Positions 21,438 through 34,076 of a stretch of 64,000 nucleotides of DNA are shown here, in pieces (positions within the stretch are counted from its first letter, which is position 1; each line of letters begins with the position of its first letter). The notes under the pieces were generated by a model. The model had not been told where the DNA came from, made no database searches, and saw nothing but the letters and a program-made list of their open reading frames with translations. Source of the DNA: Euryodendron excelsum (taxonomy: Eukaryota > Streptophyta > Magnoliopsida > Ericales > Pentaphylacaceae); contig CM065377.1 of assembly GCA_033060915.1 (NCBI GenBank), positions 57,888,183 to 57,952,182 of the forward strand, given 5' to 3'. A program made the translations under genes and the position numbers.

Positions 21438-24400
21438 TGTTGGCCCAAGAAAGCAACCCAAGAGGGGGGTGAATTGGGTTTTACAGAATTTATATCAAAT
21501 AATGTAGCTGAAAAGAATTTATGTATTTCTACAATAATTAATCTAAGTATAAATCAATCAAGCAAATAATGGAACACAATGCAAGCAAGTATAGTAAGCA
21601 AATAAGCAAAATAGAGCAAGAAAAGAAAAACACCAGATTTATAGAGGTTCGACTAACCTTACCTACGTCCTCTCTTCTTCGATCCTTTCGAAGGTATTCC
21701 ACTATGTAAAGTCCCTTATACAGCTGTTAGTTTTGCTACAAGTGCCCAGCTCACTCTTACAAGAGCTCTTCCCCAAGGTCTCACAATCCAAGAGATTTTA
21801 TCCAAACTTCTCTCAAACTTACAAGTGATTTTGTTCAAGATTCACTCAAACTTACAAGTATTTTTACCCAAGAACACTCAAACTCACAGGTTTACAAACC
21901 CATCCAAGTAAAATGAATAAATATTATACAAAGAATAACTCTCCTAGTGAGTAGATGAACAAGAATAGCTCAATAGATAACCTTGATCACTCAGCAAAAT
22001 ATGTAGCAGTGAGAGCACAACAGATTTTCAGCTTCAAGATGTTGATTCAGCAAGTATAATCACTGGTTCTTATGTTTAGAAGCTTTAGGGATCTTGTATT
22101 TATAACCATGGATTGATTCTAGCCGTTGGTGGTGGATGGGAGACCATTTGATACAAAAACGACGGAGTATAACGTTCAAAAATAGAGTTGTTGCTGTAAA
22201 TGAGTCGACTCTTTTTATGTTTCAGCAGATTTTTCAAGGCTCTGCCCAAATGAGTCGACTCTTTTTCTCTAGGGGTCAACTCTTTTTGTCTGAGACTGCA
22301 AAATCAACTCTCTGTTAGAATGAGTTGACTCTTTTAGAGTTAGGGATCGACTCTTTTGATCTCCATCAAAATTTTTTATTACACTCTAAAAGTGTAATCA
22401 TAAGCCCTCAAATTGCACATTGTTAGATTTGTATTGTAGTTAATTATCTTGTTTTAGTCTAATAAGTGATTTATTGTGTATTTTTGTGTATTTTGTAGGT
22501 TTTAGAGTGAAAACAACAAATAAGAGCCAAAGTGACAGAAAACTGTCTGGACAGTGTGTTCGGACGGTAATCGACCGTTCGGACGGTGCGTTCGGACGGT
22601 TGAGCAGTTCAGACGGTACGTTCGGACGGGCGAAAGAGCGTTTGGACGGTGCGACAAATGGTGGAGTTCCAGAGTTGAGTTTTCCCGTTCGAAGCCAATC
22701 TAGAGTCGTGATTTTGTGTCTGAAGAGCGTCTGAAGACCGTTTGGACGGTAAAACAACCGTTCGAACGGTGAAATAAGCGTCCAGACACACCGTCCGGAC
22801 GCACTTTGAACGCGCGTCAAACGCACTTCGAACGGGGAGCGCAAATTTGCCCTAAAATGCTAGCCGCAGTCGAGGAAAAGGGGGAGTTGGTTTTTGGTTA
22901 GATTTAGAGTTAGTTTTTGAGTTTTGTAGAGAGTTTTTGATAGTTTTGATAGTTAGGAGTAGATTTTCGGTAGATTGGCTTGGGAGATCTTCATTCAAGG
23001 TTGGTTTTCCATTTGTTCTTCATTTATTAGTTTAGATTTATTTCTTGTAATTTTATTTGTAATTTTCTTTGTTATGTTGTAATTTTCTTATATTTTTCTT
23101 GTAGTTTTCTTGTACCTAAACTCTTTTCATTTCTTTTAAGTAAATGCTAGCTTTCAATCCTTATATGCTTTATTTTCATTTTTATGCTTTTATTATGAGT
23201 TTAATTATCTAGTTTTTAGATTGGATTCAAATGTGAAAATCACTTAAATAATCCAAGGAATTAAATTGAGGCATCTCATGAAATAATTGCTATATCTTCC
23301 TAGAATTTCATTCTCAACAATTGATTGAAGATAACTTAGAAAACCTAGGTTATTGACTATGTTTGGCTAATCAATGCACAAACCACAAATTTTGGTATTG
23401 ACTAAGTTAAATCGATGGTATTAACCTTTAATTCCCCATTGAACATGTATCTAATTTAAATTGTTTGAGAATAATCGGTTTTCAAAGCTAAATCTTCCGA
23501 ATTAAGCGCACCTAAATGTCGTGTTTGATTTGAGTTATAAACCCCATTTTAAACCTCGGATGAAATTGAGTGATTGAATCATTTGAGCCTAATTCCCTTT
23601 TAATTACTTTAATTCTATTTTCACTTTGCTTTAGTTTAAATTCTCTAGTATTAATTGCTTTAATTTCCATTGCAATACGTTAGTAATTCAAAACCATCAT
23701 CACAAATCCAACACATTTTCGGTCCTTTTATTTTCCTTTTTATTTTAGATCTAATTCCCCACATAATTGCAAATCCATCCTAGGTTAGGTTAGTGTGAGT
23801 TGAGTGCTAGAGCCTATATTTGGCTAGGTCCCTTGGGAGAGAACGATACCGGATTACCGGTTTATACTTCATCGTGACCCCCGTACTCTTGCGGGGTGCT
23901 AACTCCATTTTGTAGTTTTCGGAGCGAGTCAATTTTCAGCATTTGTTCAAATGAGTCGACTCTTTTTCTTGAGGGGTCGACTCTTTTTAGGAAAATCCTT
24001 AACTTTTGCAATATTTCTTAAATCTTCTTCAATATCTTTAAGTTCTTTAAGGATCATCCAACTAAGCTTTTTGAGGCTTCAAAAGACTTCTTCAAGGCTT
24101 GATGATTTCAAGAATATCTTCAATCCTTCAATATGAAATCAACTCCATTTTGATTATTTGTAGAGCTCTTTAATCATCATTGTTTCATCCATTGATTCAA
24201 GTCTTCACCAAGATCTTCAAGAGAGCTTTCAAAACTTAAGCTCTTCATATTTCAACTAATTTTTGAGGATTCTTCAATAGATATAGCTTCTTCTTTTTAT
24301 CTAAGGCTTTGACCATTTTCAATCTTCTTTCTTGACATCCATCATCTTGAAATTTCTTCATTCTTTATAAGATCACCATTGTTGAATATGTTATTCCTTC

Positions 24401-24653
24401 ATGCTTATCAATCTTCAATCCAAGATTTTCATCATCTTGAAATTCCTTCATTCCCTTATAAGATTAACTTTGCTGAATATGTTTTCTCATTATGCTTATC
24501 AACCTTTATTCTCATAGTTACATCACAAGTTCTCTATTGTGATAAGCTTCAAGTCATGATAGAAATCTAATAATTAATCTGTACACTTAAGTAGAATTAT
24601 TAGATCACTAAACAAAGTTTTGTTATCATCAAAATTAAGACATTGAGTCAACA
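21438..24653 (-). mobile_element. Copia element B: 5' LTR, split by a nested LTR
   Basis: On the minus strand the LTR begins TGTTGACTCAATGTC at 24653 and ends CAACA at 21438, next to the primer site. It contains the block AACACCAGATTTATAGAGGT, typical for this Copia group, and many copies of GAGTCGACTC / GTCGACTCTTTTT near 22200-22350 and 23950-23990. An 85-90 bp tandem repeat lies at 24341-24505. An unrelated Athila-type LTR (22421-23938) interrupts it. Without that insertion the LTR would be about 1.7 kb. The body and 3' LTR of this element are missing. The right flank is pol of Copia element A. Confidence 0.75.
22421..23938 (+). mobile_element. Solitary Athila-type LTR of another family
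   Basis: A block of about 1.5 kb with Athila-type LTR layout: an upstream array of TTCGGACGGT / GTTCGAACGGT words (22560-22830), an AT-rich middle, and the 3' motif CTTGGGAGAGAACGATACCG with CGTGACCCCCGTACTCTTGC that parallels the LTR at 10.9-12.3 kb. No gag or pol is attached, and the GAGTCGACTC-rich Copia LTR sequence resumes on both sides, so it is a solo LTR or fragment nested in that LTR. The flanks (GCACA / GCATT) give only a weak target duplication. Borders are approximate. Confidence 0.7.
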
Positions 24654-26797
24654 AGTATATCATCTTGATCCCCGAACAAATCAATGTGAATAAGAAGTTC
24701 ACAGGATTATTTATTTACAAATGATTACAAATCAATTACCTAATATATTTACCAACACAAAGAAGATAATCAAATCATATATACCAATTGCTAATACCCC
24801 ATCACGTATTGATGTCCTTGTAGGACAATCTGTTAATATAGCAGCAAATGAGTCTAAAACATGTCTTAAACGTGGGAGACTTGTCGGTGCAAAAGACATA
24901 ATTCCTAGAAAGAGGAAGTCATAAGTATATAAGAAAGTTAGTATTCCTGAAGAAATCAGAATATCTAAACCTCTTGAAGAAGGAACTTCTGTAAAAGAAT
25001 TCTCAGAAGAGAAGTCTCTTGAAGAGATATCTCCTGCAAGAGAAATGGTACCTGAAAAAAATGAAATCTCAATAAACTATGTGAATACAAGAGAAAGATG
25101 AAATAAAAATAAAATTATTGTCGACAACATATTTTCATTTCAAGTGACTCTTGAAATTACAAAAAGTAATGAGGAAATTGAACCACAAACAGTTGACGAA
25201 TATCGACTTATAAATGATTGGCCAAAATAGAAAGAAGTTATTGAGACAGAATTAAACTTATTAGCACAACGTAAAGTATTTGGACCTATAGTCCAAATGC
25301 CAGGTGAGGTAAAATCGATTGGATATAAATGGGTTTTTGTGCGAAAACGCAATGAGAAAAATAAAGTTGTGCGATATAAAGCGCGACTAGTAGCACAAGG
25401 CTTCTCGCAGAGACCTGGTATTGATTATGAGAAAATATACTCTCCTGTAATGGATGCAATTACGTTTAGATTCTTGATTAATTTGTCAGTCACAGAAGGA
25501 CTAAATATGCGTATGATAAACGTAGTGACAACATACTTATATGGTGAATTAGATAATGATATATATGAAAATTTCTGAAGGATTTAAAATGCTTGAAGCA
25601 AATATTTCAAAATCTCAAAATTTATATTCTATCAAACTTCAAATATCTTTGTATAGGTTAAAACAATCTGGACGCATGTAATAAAATCGTCTCAGTGAAT
25701 ATATATTGAAAAACGGATATGTGAATAATACAATTTGGCCATGTGTTTTTATTAAAAAATCAAAATCTAGATTTGTTGTTATTGCAATATATGTTGATGA
25801 TCTGAATCTTGTTAGAACTTCTGAAAAGCTTATAACAACTGCTAATTATTTAAAAAAGGAGTTTGATATGAAAGATCTTGAAAAAACGAAATTTTAATTT
25901 TGGACTACAAATTGAACACTTAGAAAATTGAATTCTCATCCGTCAGTCCACATATATATAAAAAAAGGTTCTAAATCGATTTTGTATGGATAAAACTCAT
26001 CCATTGAGTTCTCCTATCATTGTCCGATCACTAGATATACAAAAAGATCCTTTTTACCCTCAATGAGACGGTGAAGAACTAATTGGTCCTGAAGTACCAT
26101 ACCTTAGTGCTATTGGAGCTCTTATGCATCTTGCAAATTGTACAAAGCTTGATATTACATTTTCTGTAAATTTACTAGCAAGATATACTTTTGCACCAAT
26201 TTAGAGATATTGGAAAAGGTTGAAACACATATTCTGTTACCTTCGAAAAACAATAGATCTTGGTTTGTTTTATTCAAAGAGACCAGAATCAGAGTTAGTT
26301 GGCTATGCAGATGCTGGTTACCGCTCTAATCCACAAAAAGCACAGTCACAAACTGGATATATATTTACTTATGGTAACACTGCTATATTTTGGCGATCTG
26401 TGAAGTAGACACTAGCTACAACTTCTTTAAATCATTTTGAGATCATCGCAATTCATGAAATAAGTTGAGAGTGCATTTGGTTGAGATTTATGATCCAACA
26501 TATTCAAAAGGTTGTGAATTATCCTTGATCAAAGATACCTTAACGACATTATATGAAGATAATGCAACCTGTATTGCACAAATTAAGGGAGGTTATATCA
26601 AAAGTGACAGAACCAAACGTATATCACCAAAATTCTTTTATACACATGACCTTCAGAAAAACGGTGATATTAATATTCAGTAGATACGTTCAAATGATAA
26701 CTTAGCAGAGCTATTTACGAAGGCACTCTCAACTGCAACATTTGAGAAACTAGTACACAATATTGATATGCGTCGTTTCAAAGATTTTTCATATTGA
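24654..26797 (+). pseudogene. Copia element A: pol, second half (integrase tail, RT, RNase H)
   Basis: From 24654 the frame gives the inter-domain region YHLDPRTNQCE...NQLPNIFTNTKK and IPIANTPSRIDVLVGQSVNI, then KTCLKRGRLVGAKDIIPRKR. RT follows: EVKSIGYKWVFVRKRNEKNK, VRYKARLVAQGFSQRPGIDY, then VFIKKSKSRFVVIAIYVDDL with YVDD as the catalytic box. RNase H shows GLFYSKRPESELVGYADAGY and SQTGYIFTYGNTAIFW, later TLYEDNATCIAQIKGGYIKS and LAELFTKALSTATFEKLVHN. Many stops and frameshifts break it. The protease, integrase core and most of gag are absent. Their place is taken by the nested elements at 10.87-24.65 kb. Confidence 0.9.
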
Positions 26798-26841
26798 ACA
26801 AATGAAGTAATCAATATTTATCGAACATATTCATGAAGGGG

Positions 26842-27464
26842 TGTTGCATACTATACTCTTTTTCTTTCGTCAAAGATTTTTTCTCCCACAGGGTTTTCCT
26901 TGACAAATGTTTTAATGAGGCAGTATTACCTCATCTAACTTTATTCTCTGAGGCACAAGAATATTGTATTCTTTTTACTTCGCTAAGATTTTTTTTATTA
27001 AATTTTTTTTAGTAAGGTTTTAATAAGGCATATTTTTATGTGGTGGTCATTCAATGGGAAGTGTTATGTATAAATGGATTTCCACTTTTGAAATCTAATG
27101 CATTAAATTCCACCAATGCTTCCAATGAGCATTGGATTCCAATGTATTGAAAGGTGCTACTTCTGCTATAAAAGGAGAAGTGAGAGCAGTTAAAGAGGTG
27201 CACAAAAAAGGAGAAAGAAGATGAGAGAAAGAATAGAGAAGAGAAAAGAAAGCAAAGAATGTAGGTAAAATATTCAAGTTCAAGTTGTATTTTATATTTT
27301 GTTGTTTTATGATAGAAACAAAGTTTTAGGTGATCAATAAGATTTATCCCTAATAATTTTAGAAGAATTATCTAATTATTATTTGACAATTCCAGAAGAA
27401 CTAATTTTATAATATGTTGTGCTTGGTTATTTTGCTTACTTTATATTCATTTAGATTTATAATA
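26842..27464 (+). mobile_element. Copia element A: 3' LTR
   Basis: It starts TGTTGCATACTATACTC directly after the purine tract GAAGGGG at 26835-26841 and ends near 27464, where its match to the 5' LTR remnant (9270-9583) stops. It contains TATAAAAGGAGAAGTGAGAG at about 27169, the LTR promoter region. Length is about 620 bp. The terminal CA has apparently become TA. Confidence 0.8.
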
Positions 27465-29409
27465 GAGGTTGTCTTGTGGCTTTTTTTTTCATTTTGCTAT
27501 AAGTTGTCCAAGCCTTCAATTGACTGATCTTTCAAACTCACGTAACACCAACTATGTAAATTCTATACATTGCATGAATGATGTAATGAAATTTTCTTTT
27601 GATTGACTAACCTTATTTTATATATATATATGGTCTTGATCAAGATGATCACGCGTAGACAGTTCCAAACCTTTACAGCCTCAAACTTGATCAGTGTTAT
27701 CAAGCGACCAAGTGAGATATCCATTATGATTATGCTTCTGCAGTTTCATGGGCCCTTTTTTTTATGGCTTAAAAAATGAGAAATTATTTCTTGCTCATGG
27801 AACACCAAGTTGCCTTTGTTTTATGTCTTACAAATACGGTGAGTCTTCTGCCAAATCTTGAGTTGTGGGGGGTGGCCCCAGAATTTTGTTTTGGGGTAGC
27901 AAAATTTAAAATACAAATTTTTGTTTATTGACATAATTATTATATTTGTGACTTTTTTACATATATTTATAAGTTCAAATATGAAAAGTATATTATGATG
28001 CAAGACTAAATTTCAGCATGAAAAACAAAACTATCTTCTCTTTAGCCTTAGCAAACAAGAAAATAGACAAATTAATTATTTCATATGACATTTCAACCCA
28101 ATATTACTTCTAAAAAATATATATATGTGTGTGTGTGTGAGCCTCACTTGTTGAATTCTTTCACATTAGAAGCACTCTTGAGTTAGGAGGTTTAGACAAA
28201 AAAAGGTTAATCCATTATACAAGAATTTTAATATTTTACTGTGCTAGAACCTTAAAAATGTTTTAAATTATAGAGACTAAAGAGGACTTAAAATTAGCTA
28301 GAGGTGCTAATAAAACAAATTTTTATTAGAGCATTACGTATATACAATACATATGAAAGGATTACATAAAAGGTGGAAGTGCTATAGTACCCCACTATAT
28401 ATGATATGATATAATTATGCAAATCATGAGTCAAGCTCTTGCAATCTGAGACCTTTAAAATGTGAACAAAAATATCTTTAGTCAGTTAGTACTAAAAATT
28501 CTAGAAGTTAAGGCCCCATGGCACACATGCATTGACACGAGTAATGCTAACACGAGTGTAGTCTCATTAGCTCTTCTTTTCTTTTCTTTTCTTTTCTTTT
28601 TCCAACTTAGTATGAGTGGGATTCACAATTCTACTTGGGGGTAATTCTGTAGAACCAAAAGGGGTACTTGAGATTCTTGCACTTGATATATGAAGGGTAA
28701 TTTAGACTTTACAATATTGCACTTGACATGAAATCTCACTTTAGAATCTGTATTTAATTGTAACAATTAAGTTATTTTCAATGCAAACTTTTTGTTAGAT
28801 ATACTTTAAATTTTAAATAAAAATTTGCTACGTGACTATTGTTTTATTTTCAATGAAAACTAACAAGAGGTTAACATTATAACTTTTTTGTAAATGCAAG
28901 CTCTTAATTGTTACTTTTGAAAATAGGTAATTAGAAAATTTATACATAATTTATTATTATAATGATGTTAGGGGTGTATATGGGTTTGGTTGGGTCTGTA
29001 CAAAACTCGAACTGATCCGATCTTGATCTGTTCTAAATTTTTGAATCCCAAACCAACCACTTGTTCTCTCTTTTAAGTTCTAAGTCTTAATTTATTTTCG
29101 TTTTTTTAGAGAAGTTTTTAAGGAAATCTTCATGGATTGCTGTTTATTGTCTACAGATTTGAGTGTGCCTATGTTGTATTTTGAAAGTGATTAGTTTGCA
29201 GCAACATGGTGGGGACGAACATCATTTTGTGGATAGTATCTATTGATATGCCTCAAACCCGCAACAGTTTTGATTCTATACCTTAGTTTCCTAACACAAT
29301 ATATATATATACATATATATAACAAGCTTCCCGTGGAGCTCACACTGAAAAGCCACTACGGGCTACTCTATTTCTGGATACACTTATTATAGTGAGTGTG
29401 TAAGTAGAA
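27465..29409. other. Intergenic region after the retrotransposon nest
   Basis: No gene was recognised. It is AT-rich with small TA/TG repeats near 27620 and 28120, a (CTTTT)n tract at about 28573-28602, and a TA-rich run at about 29300-29320. Open frames are short and without family signatures. Confidence 0.5.
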
Positions 29410-31801
29410 ATGTGGACAGTTTGAGTTGTGTGTTGTAGCGCTGGTTACCATAATCATAACTCACTGGATTTACAAATGGAGGAATCCCAAGAGCAATGGA
29501 GTTTTGCCTCCAGGATCCATGGGCCTTCCTTTCGTCGGAGAGACCCTTCAGCTACTTATATTCCCAGCCACTCCTTAGACCTCCATCCTTTCATCAAGAC
29601 CAGAATTCAAAAGTAAATATGCATAAACATGCACAATTAAACTACTGCTTTTTTGTGGCTGTTTGTCTTAACACGTATAGTTGGCCCGGTTACAATTTCA
29701 GCTTCTATTTTCTATAATGTGCTGAAACCGCATTTGACAAACTATTTAAAACTACTTTTCACGGAGATGGTGTTGGGTAAACTAGTTTTCCGAGCTTGTT
29801 TTTTGTGAATTTTTTTTCAAAACCACCTGAGTTTTGGGAAAAAAAATAAGGTATTTTATGGATTTCCAAAACCATTTTCATTCAAAAATTGAAATGATAT
29901 GAAAATGATAGGGTTTTTGATGATCCCATTTTTTGCTTTGTTTTCAAGAACATGAAAAACAAAAACGGAACCACAACCAAACAGACACGCTACACCAATT
30001 AGTCTCTTTTAATATTGATTTTAACTCATCTTTAACTTGATTACTATGTCTATTGACAATTTATCTTTGCTATTTTTTTTTTTTTTTGTCTTCTTTAGAT
30101 ATGGGGCAGTGTTCGCGACTAATCTGTTGGGTCGGCCTATGATAATATCAACTGATCCACAGCTCAACCATTTTATCTTTGAACAAGAAGGGAGGGTGGT
30201 TGAGCTTCAGTATTTCGACAGTTTTCAATAGCTTTTTAGCCTAGAAGGTGAAAACAGGCCAAATGAAGTAGGTCACATTCATAAGTATTTAAGAAGGGTG
30301 TACTTGAATCTCTTTGGTGTTAAGAGCCTTAGGACAAAGTTGCTTTCCGAGATAGAAAAAACAGTTTGCAGCAATCTTCATACTTGGTCTAGCCAAGGAA
30401 CCATTAATGCCAAAACTGCCACTTCAAATGTAAGTTTCAATCTCATTTTGGTGTCTAACTTATGTATGGTTCGGTCATGTAGTAATGCGGACTTTTCATT
30501 AGCTGCTGTTTATCTAGCTAATGGAAAATATCTACAAAGGACTAAAACGAAATTATATATAAAGTATTAGGGTGCTAAGTGTAATAATTTTGTTGTCAAT
30601 TATCTTTCTCGCTCCAAAAACAATCACAAGTAAGTGGCTAGTCTAGAAAGGTCAAATGTGCCAGTATTAACTGACAAAGGAAGGGGTCTAGGGTAGTAAG
30701 AGGAAAAGAGGTTAGCCTACGGAAAGACTTCCTGAACTTCTCAACAGAACTAGACTCATGATCGGAGCTAGCCGCTCCTTGAGAAGGAAAGGAATTTATC
30801 CTTGCTGTCAATTATTCTTTTGCTCTGAAAACAATCACAATTAAATAGGAAAAGAAGTTTATTACAATTAAAACCCTTATATTTTATATATTAATTCACT
30901 TTAGTCCCTCGTGAACATTTTCCGTTTGGTGGATAAACGGTGGCCAAGGAAAGGTTTATATTGCAACTTCAATGTATAATGAGAGACTAAAGTGAAATTC
31001 AGTATGTAATGCAATAGTGATAAGTGTAATTTACTTTAACTACTTTATGTATAAATAAAGATCTTTATGTACTAGCATTGCTTCTATAGATGCTCGCTGT
31101 CTTTGCAGCAAAACATTTGTTTGGTCACCATTTTGAAAAATCGTCTGAAGACATAGCCGAAACCGTAGAAGGTCTCCTCATTTCCAATGAATGTCCCTGG
31201 TACAAGGTTCCACAAATGTATGAAGGTAAACTAGGAAAATAGAAACTTGTTTTGTGTACCCATTTTCTCAATAAATTGTTGGAAAATTCTACAATACCTG
31301 GGTAGTTTTCATGATACTGGTGCTCGAGGGTTAAAAAAAAAAAAATGTCCCGACAAATAAGTCAGTTCCAGTTGTAAGTAATTTTGTTTGGCTGTTTTGC
31401 AAAATCACAATTTCTAGAATCTGAGTTAAAAAAGTTACTTAGCATTGAGACTGATCTTTTTTACTATTAGTACTGATTCTGCGAAAATCAATCACGGTAC
31501 CCTAGTCGTTCTCCTAAACTATTACGAATAAATGAGCTTGATTTTCATTAAGGACAAGGAAAAATTGGAGAAGGCGATGATTGCTAAGCTGAAGGAGAGG
31601 ATCACTTCTCCTGAGAAGGGTGAAGGGGACTTCCTTAATCAAACAGCAAAAGACTTGAATACTGAATTCTTCTTGACAAAGAATTTGGCCGTTTCGCTAA
31701 CAATCGGAGCTTTATTTACCATAGTCGAGTCGATCTCCACATCGATAGGGTTAGCTTTCAAGTTTTTTGCAGAACACCCTTGGGTGGTGGAGGATCTGAA
31801 G
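29410..31801 (+). pseudogene. CYP87-like cytochrome P450 pseudogene (5' four exons only)
   Basis: Four exon remnants are readable. Exon 1 (29410-29612) has THWIYKWRNPKSNGVLPPGS, then MGLPFVGETLQLL, and is broken by an extra T near 29420 and a one-base loss near 29565. Exon 2 (30099-30429) has YGAVFATNLLGRPMIISTDP and FIFEQEGR, with a TAG at 30229. Exon 3 (31090-31225) has AAKHLFGHHFEKSSEDIAET. Exon 4 (31554-31801) has LEKAMIAKLKERITSPEKGE and the I-helix region. The I-helix oxygen-binding motif is lost (TIVESIST where CYP87 members have a FASFETT-type motif). The exon 3/4 join is out of phase and exon 4 ends at GC instead of GT. The exons for the K-helix, PERF and heme-cysteine regions are not found downstream. 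CYP87 members oxidise triterpenoid or steroid-type substrates; this copy cannot make an enzyme. Confidence 0.85.
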
Positions 31802-34076
31802 GCATGTATATATATATCAATATCAATATCGTATTGTACGACTGGTACAAGGTTGTACGTATTACTCCGGACAAAAAATGCTACTAAAAAGTGAGACTTG
31901 TATGGTAAAGTTATTACCAATACCGGTGGTACTTAGCTAACTGACCTATATTAGATTTACTAAACAATATTGGATTTTACGTAATTTGTTTTAAAATAAT
32001 TTATATTTTGATGATAAGTGTCTCTTAAAACTTGTATTAGATATATACTAGATAATTAATGCCCTTTTAAGTATTTTCAAAAATGTATAGTTTGATTTGA
32101 TAACACATTTATATTATGTTAAAACGGTTTACCGTTAATAACATTTTATATGAGAAATATCAAAATTTGTAAGTAAATATTTTGTAAAGAAATATATATT
32201 ATTATAAATCATATCTACCGAAATCTATTAGAACAATTATAGATTATTGTTAAAAATAAGATTAGAGAGAATGAATATATTAAAAAATTATGAGAAACGT
32301 GATCCCATACAGTTGTCATAATATTTTTAAGAGTTTTTGATAAGTTTTTTTTTATAATTATGTTAGAGTTTTTGAAACGTCTCAAAGCTTTTCTTAAAAT
32401 TTAATTAGTATTTCTTCCCTGTTTATCTGAAAAACATTTCGTTGAAAGCATTTCCTCTCTCGCAATAATGAGGCATATGCTGCTCTAACCAAGACCTTAG
32501 GAAAATGACCCAGTTATTGTAACTGATCGAGTAATTTTAGAAGCATCTGTAATAAGAGAGCAATTTTTTAAATCACTGACACATAGTGTGATTTCTACCA
32601 TGATTTTAGCATTCATCAGGACTCCCACATAAATGTACATGCAACTATTATTCCAAATAATTTTATTTGATCTTGCTCGTGAAGGTAATGAAATTATCCG
32701 TGAGGCTAGCAACTAAGTTAATAAAGTTGGTTGATCAATCATTTTAGATGCACAAATAGGTTAGTAACACACATAGATCCTTTAACATAGTTCTTACCCT
32801 TTTGGGTGTGTCATGTAGTAGGTTGCCTAATAAAAGGGTAATATCTCTGTTTTTTTACTTAATTCTACCCATGTGAAATCATACTAGTACTGTTCTCTCT
32901 CTCTCCCTCTCCAATGTCCGAGGCCCAAATGAGAGCAATTGAAACAAAGCTCAATAGACACCACAGTATCTTAATCTTTTTCTTACTAAAATGATGTGAG
33001 AAAGGAATTTTTGTAATTAAATAGGAGGTGGTCAATGTCGGCTAGTTCTCATGTTAAGTTTGTTAAACACAAGGTATCAAATTTAATTTTTTTTTCACAC
33101 CCTTTGTGGTTAAGTCATCATTTATGTAATGCATGAAATTTACATATTGTGTAAAGCATTACACAATAAACCTGGACACTTTGTAGTGGAAAAATAAATA
33201 TTTTTGAAATTATAAAATAAAATGGACATTTTAGTTTGAAATCAAAGGCCACAAAGAGTAATATTTTACACAAATTTTGTTTCAATCAATTTCATTTATT
33301 TTGTTTTTAACTTGTTAATTAAGTATGAATAATGTTATATGACAGAGTTTTGTTACAAATTTTCATAGGGGGTGTTTGGAATGCAGTTTAAAAAATTAAT
33401 AAATCAAAATGTTTTTTTTTAATGGTTTTTCAAAGTTTAAATTAGTTCTACAAGGGGATCCTTTAAGTGGGGAGTCAAACATAATTTCAAAAATGCATAA
33501 ATTGTTAAAAAAACAGCATCCAAATACCCCTATAATAATATAACTACTAGAAAGTGGCACGCACTATATGCACCCGCTATACTACACCAATTATTTCTCT
33601 GAATTATTTAGTTGTTAACTATATAAAAAGTGAGAACGTGAGTTATCTAGTAATTTTTTAAAATTTTAAGACAGTGTGAAAATAAAATAGCGTGACAGTA
33701 TAAATTTATCATGCTTTTATTTCAAAACAAAATATTTACTATTTAATCTTATAATTTAAAAAATAATATGTGCAAAAATACTGAAAGAATAAGAATTTTA
33801 CATCCATTAAATGCAAGGCAATTTTAAAAGGAGAGAGAGATGTTATTTAAATTACAACCTTTTTTTTCCCACCACATGAGCTGCCATGGAAAGCTCTCAA
33901 AAGAATCCTAACCGCCTGGTCAACAGATCTATTCAAACTCACGAAAGAATACAAATGAAACAAAACAACCCTGGATTTTAGGACCATATATTTTTTATGG
34001 ACCGACCAATACACCCCTATGAAATTGAATGAATAAAAGCAATTTAAAAAGAAAAAAGGGCAAAATGGTATTTTCG
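31802..34076. other. AT-rich region between the two P450 loci
   Basis: I see no further P450 exons on the plus strand and no other gene. The last few hundred bases (about 33840-34076) are probably the 3' UTR and terminator region of the minus-strand CYP710A. Homopolymer and AT-rich stretches dominate. Confidence 0.5.

Noticed and set aside
22421..23938. LTR at 22.4-23.9 kb as the missing 3' LTR of the Athila-like element
   Set aside because: It shares only the general layout and the conserved end motif. The upstream array uses different words and the remaining sequence does not align. It also lies inside another element's LTR.
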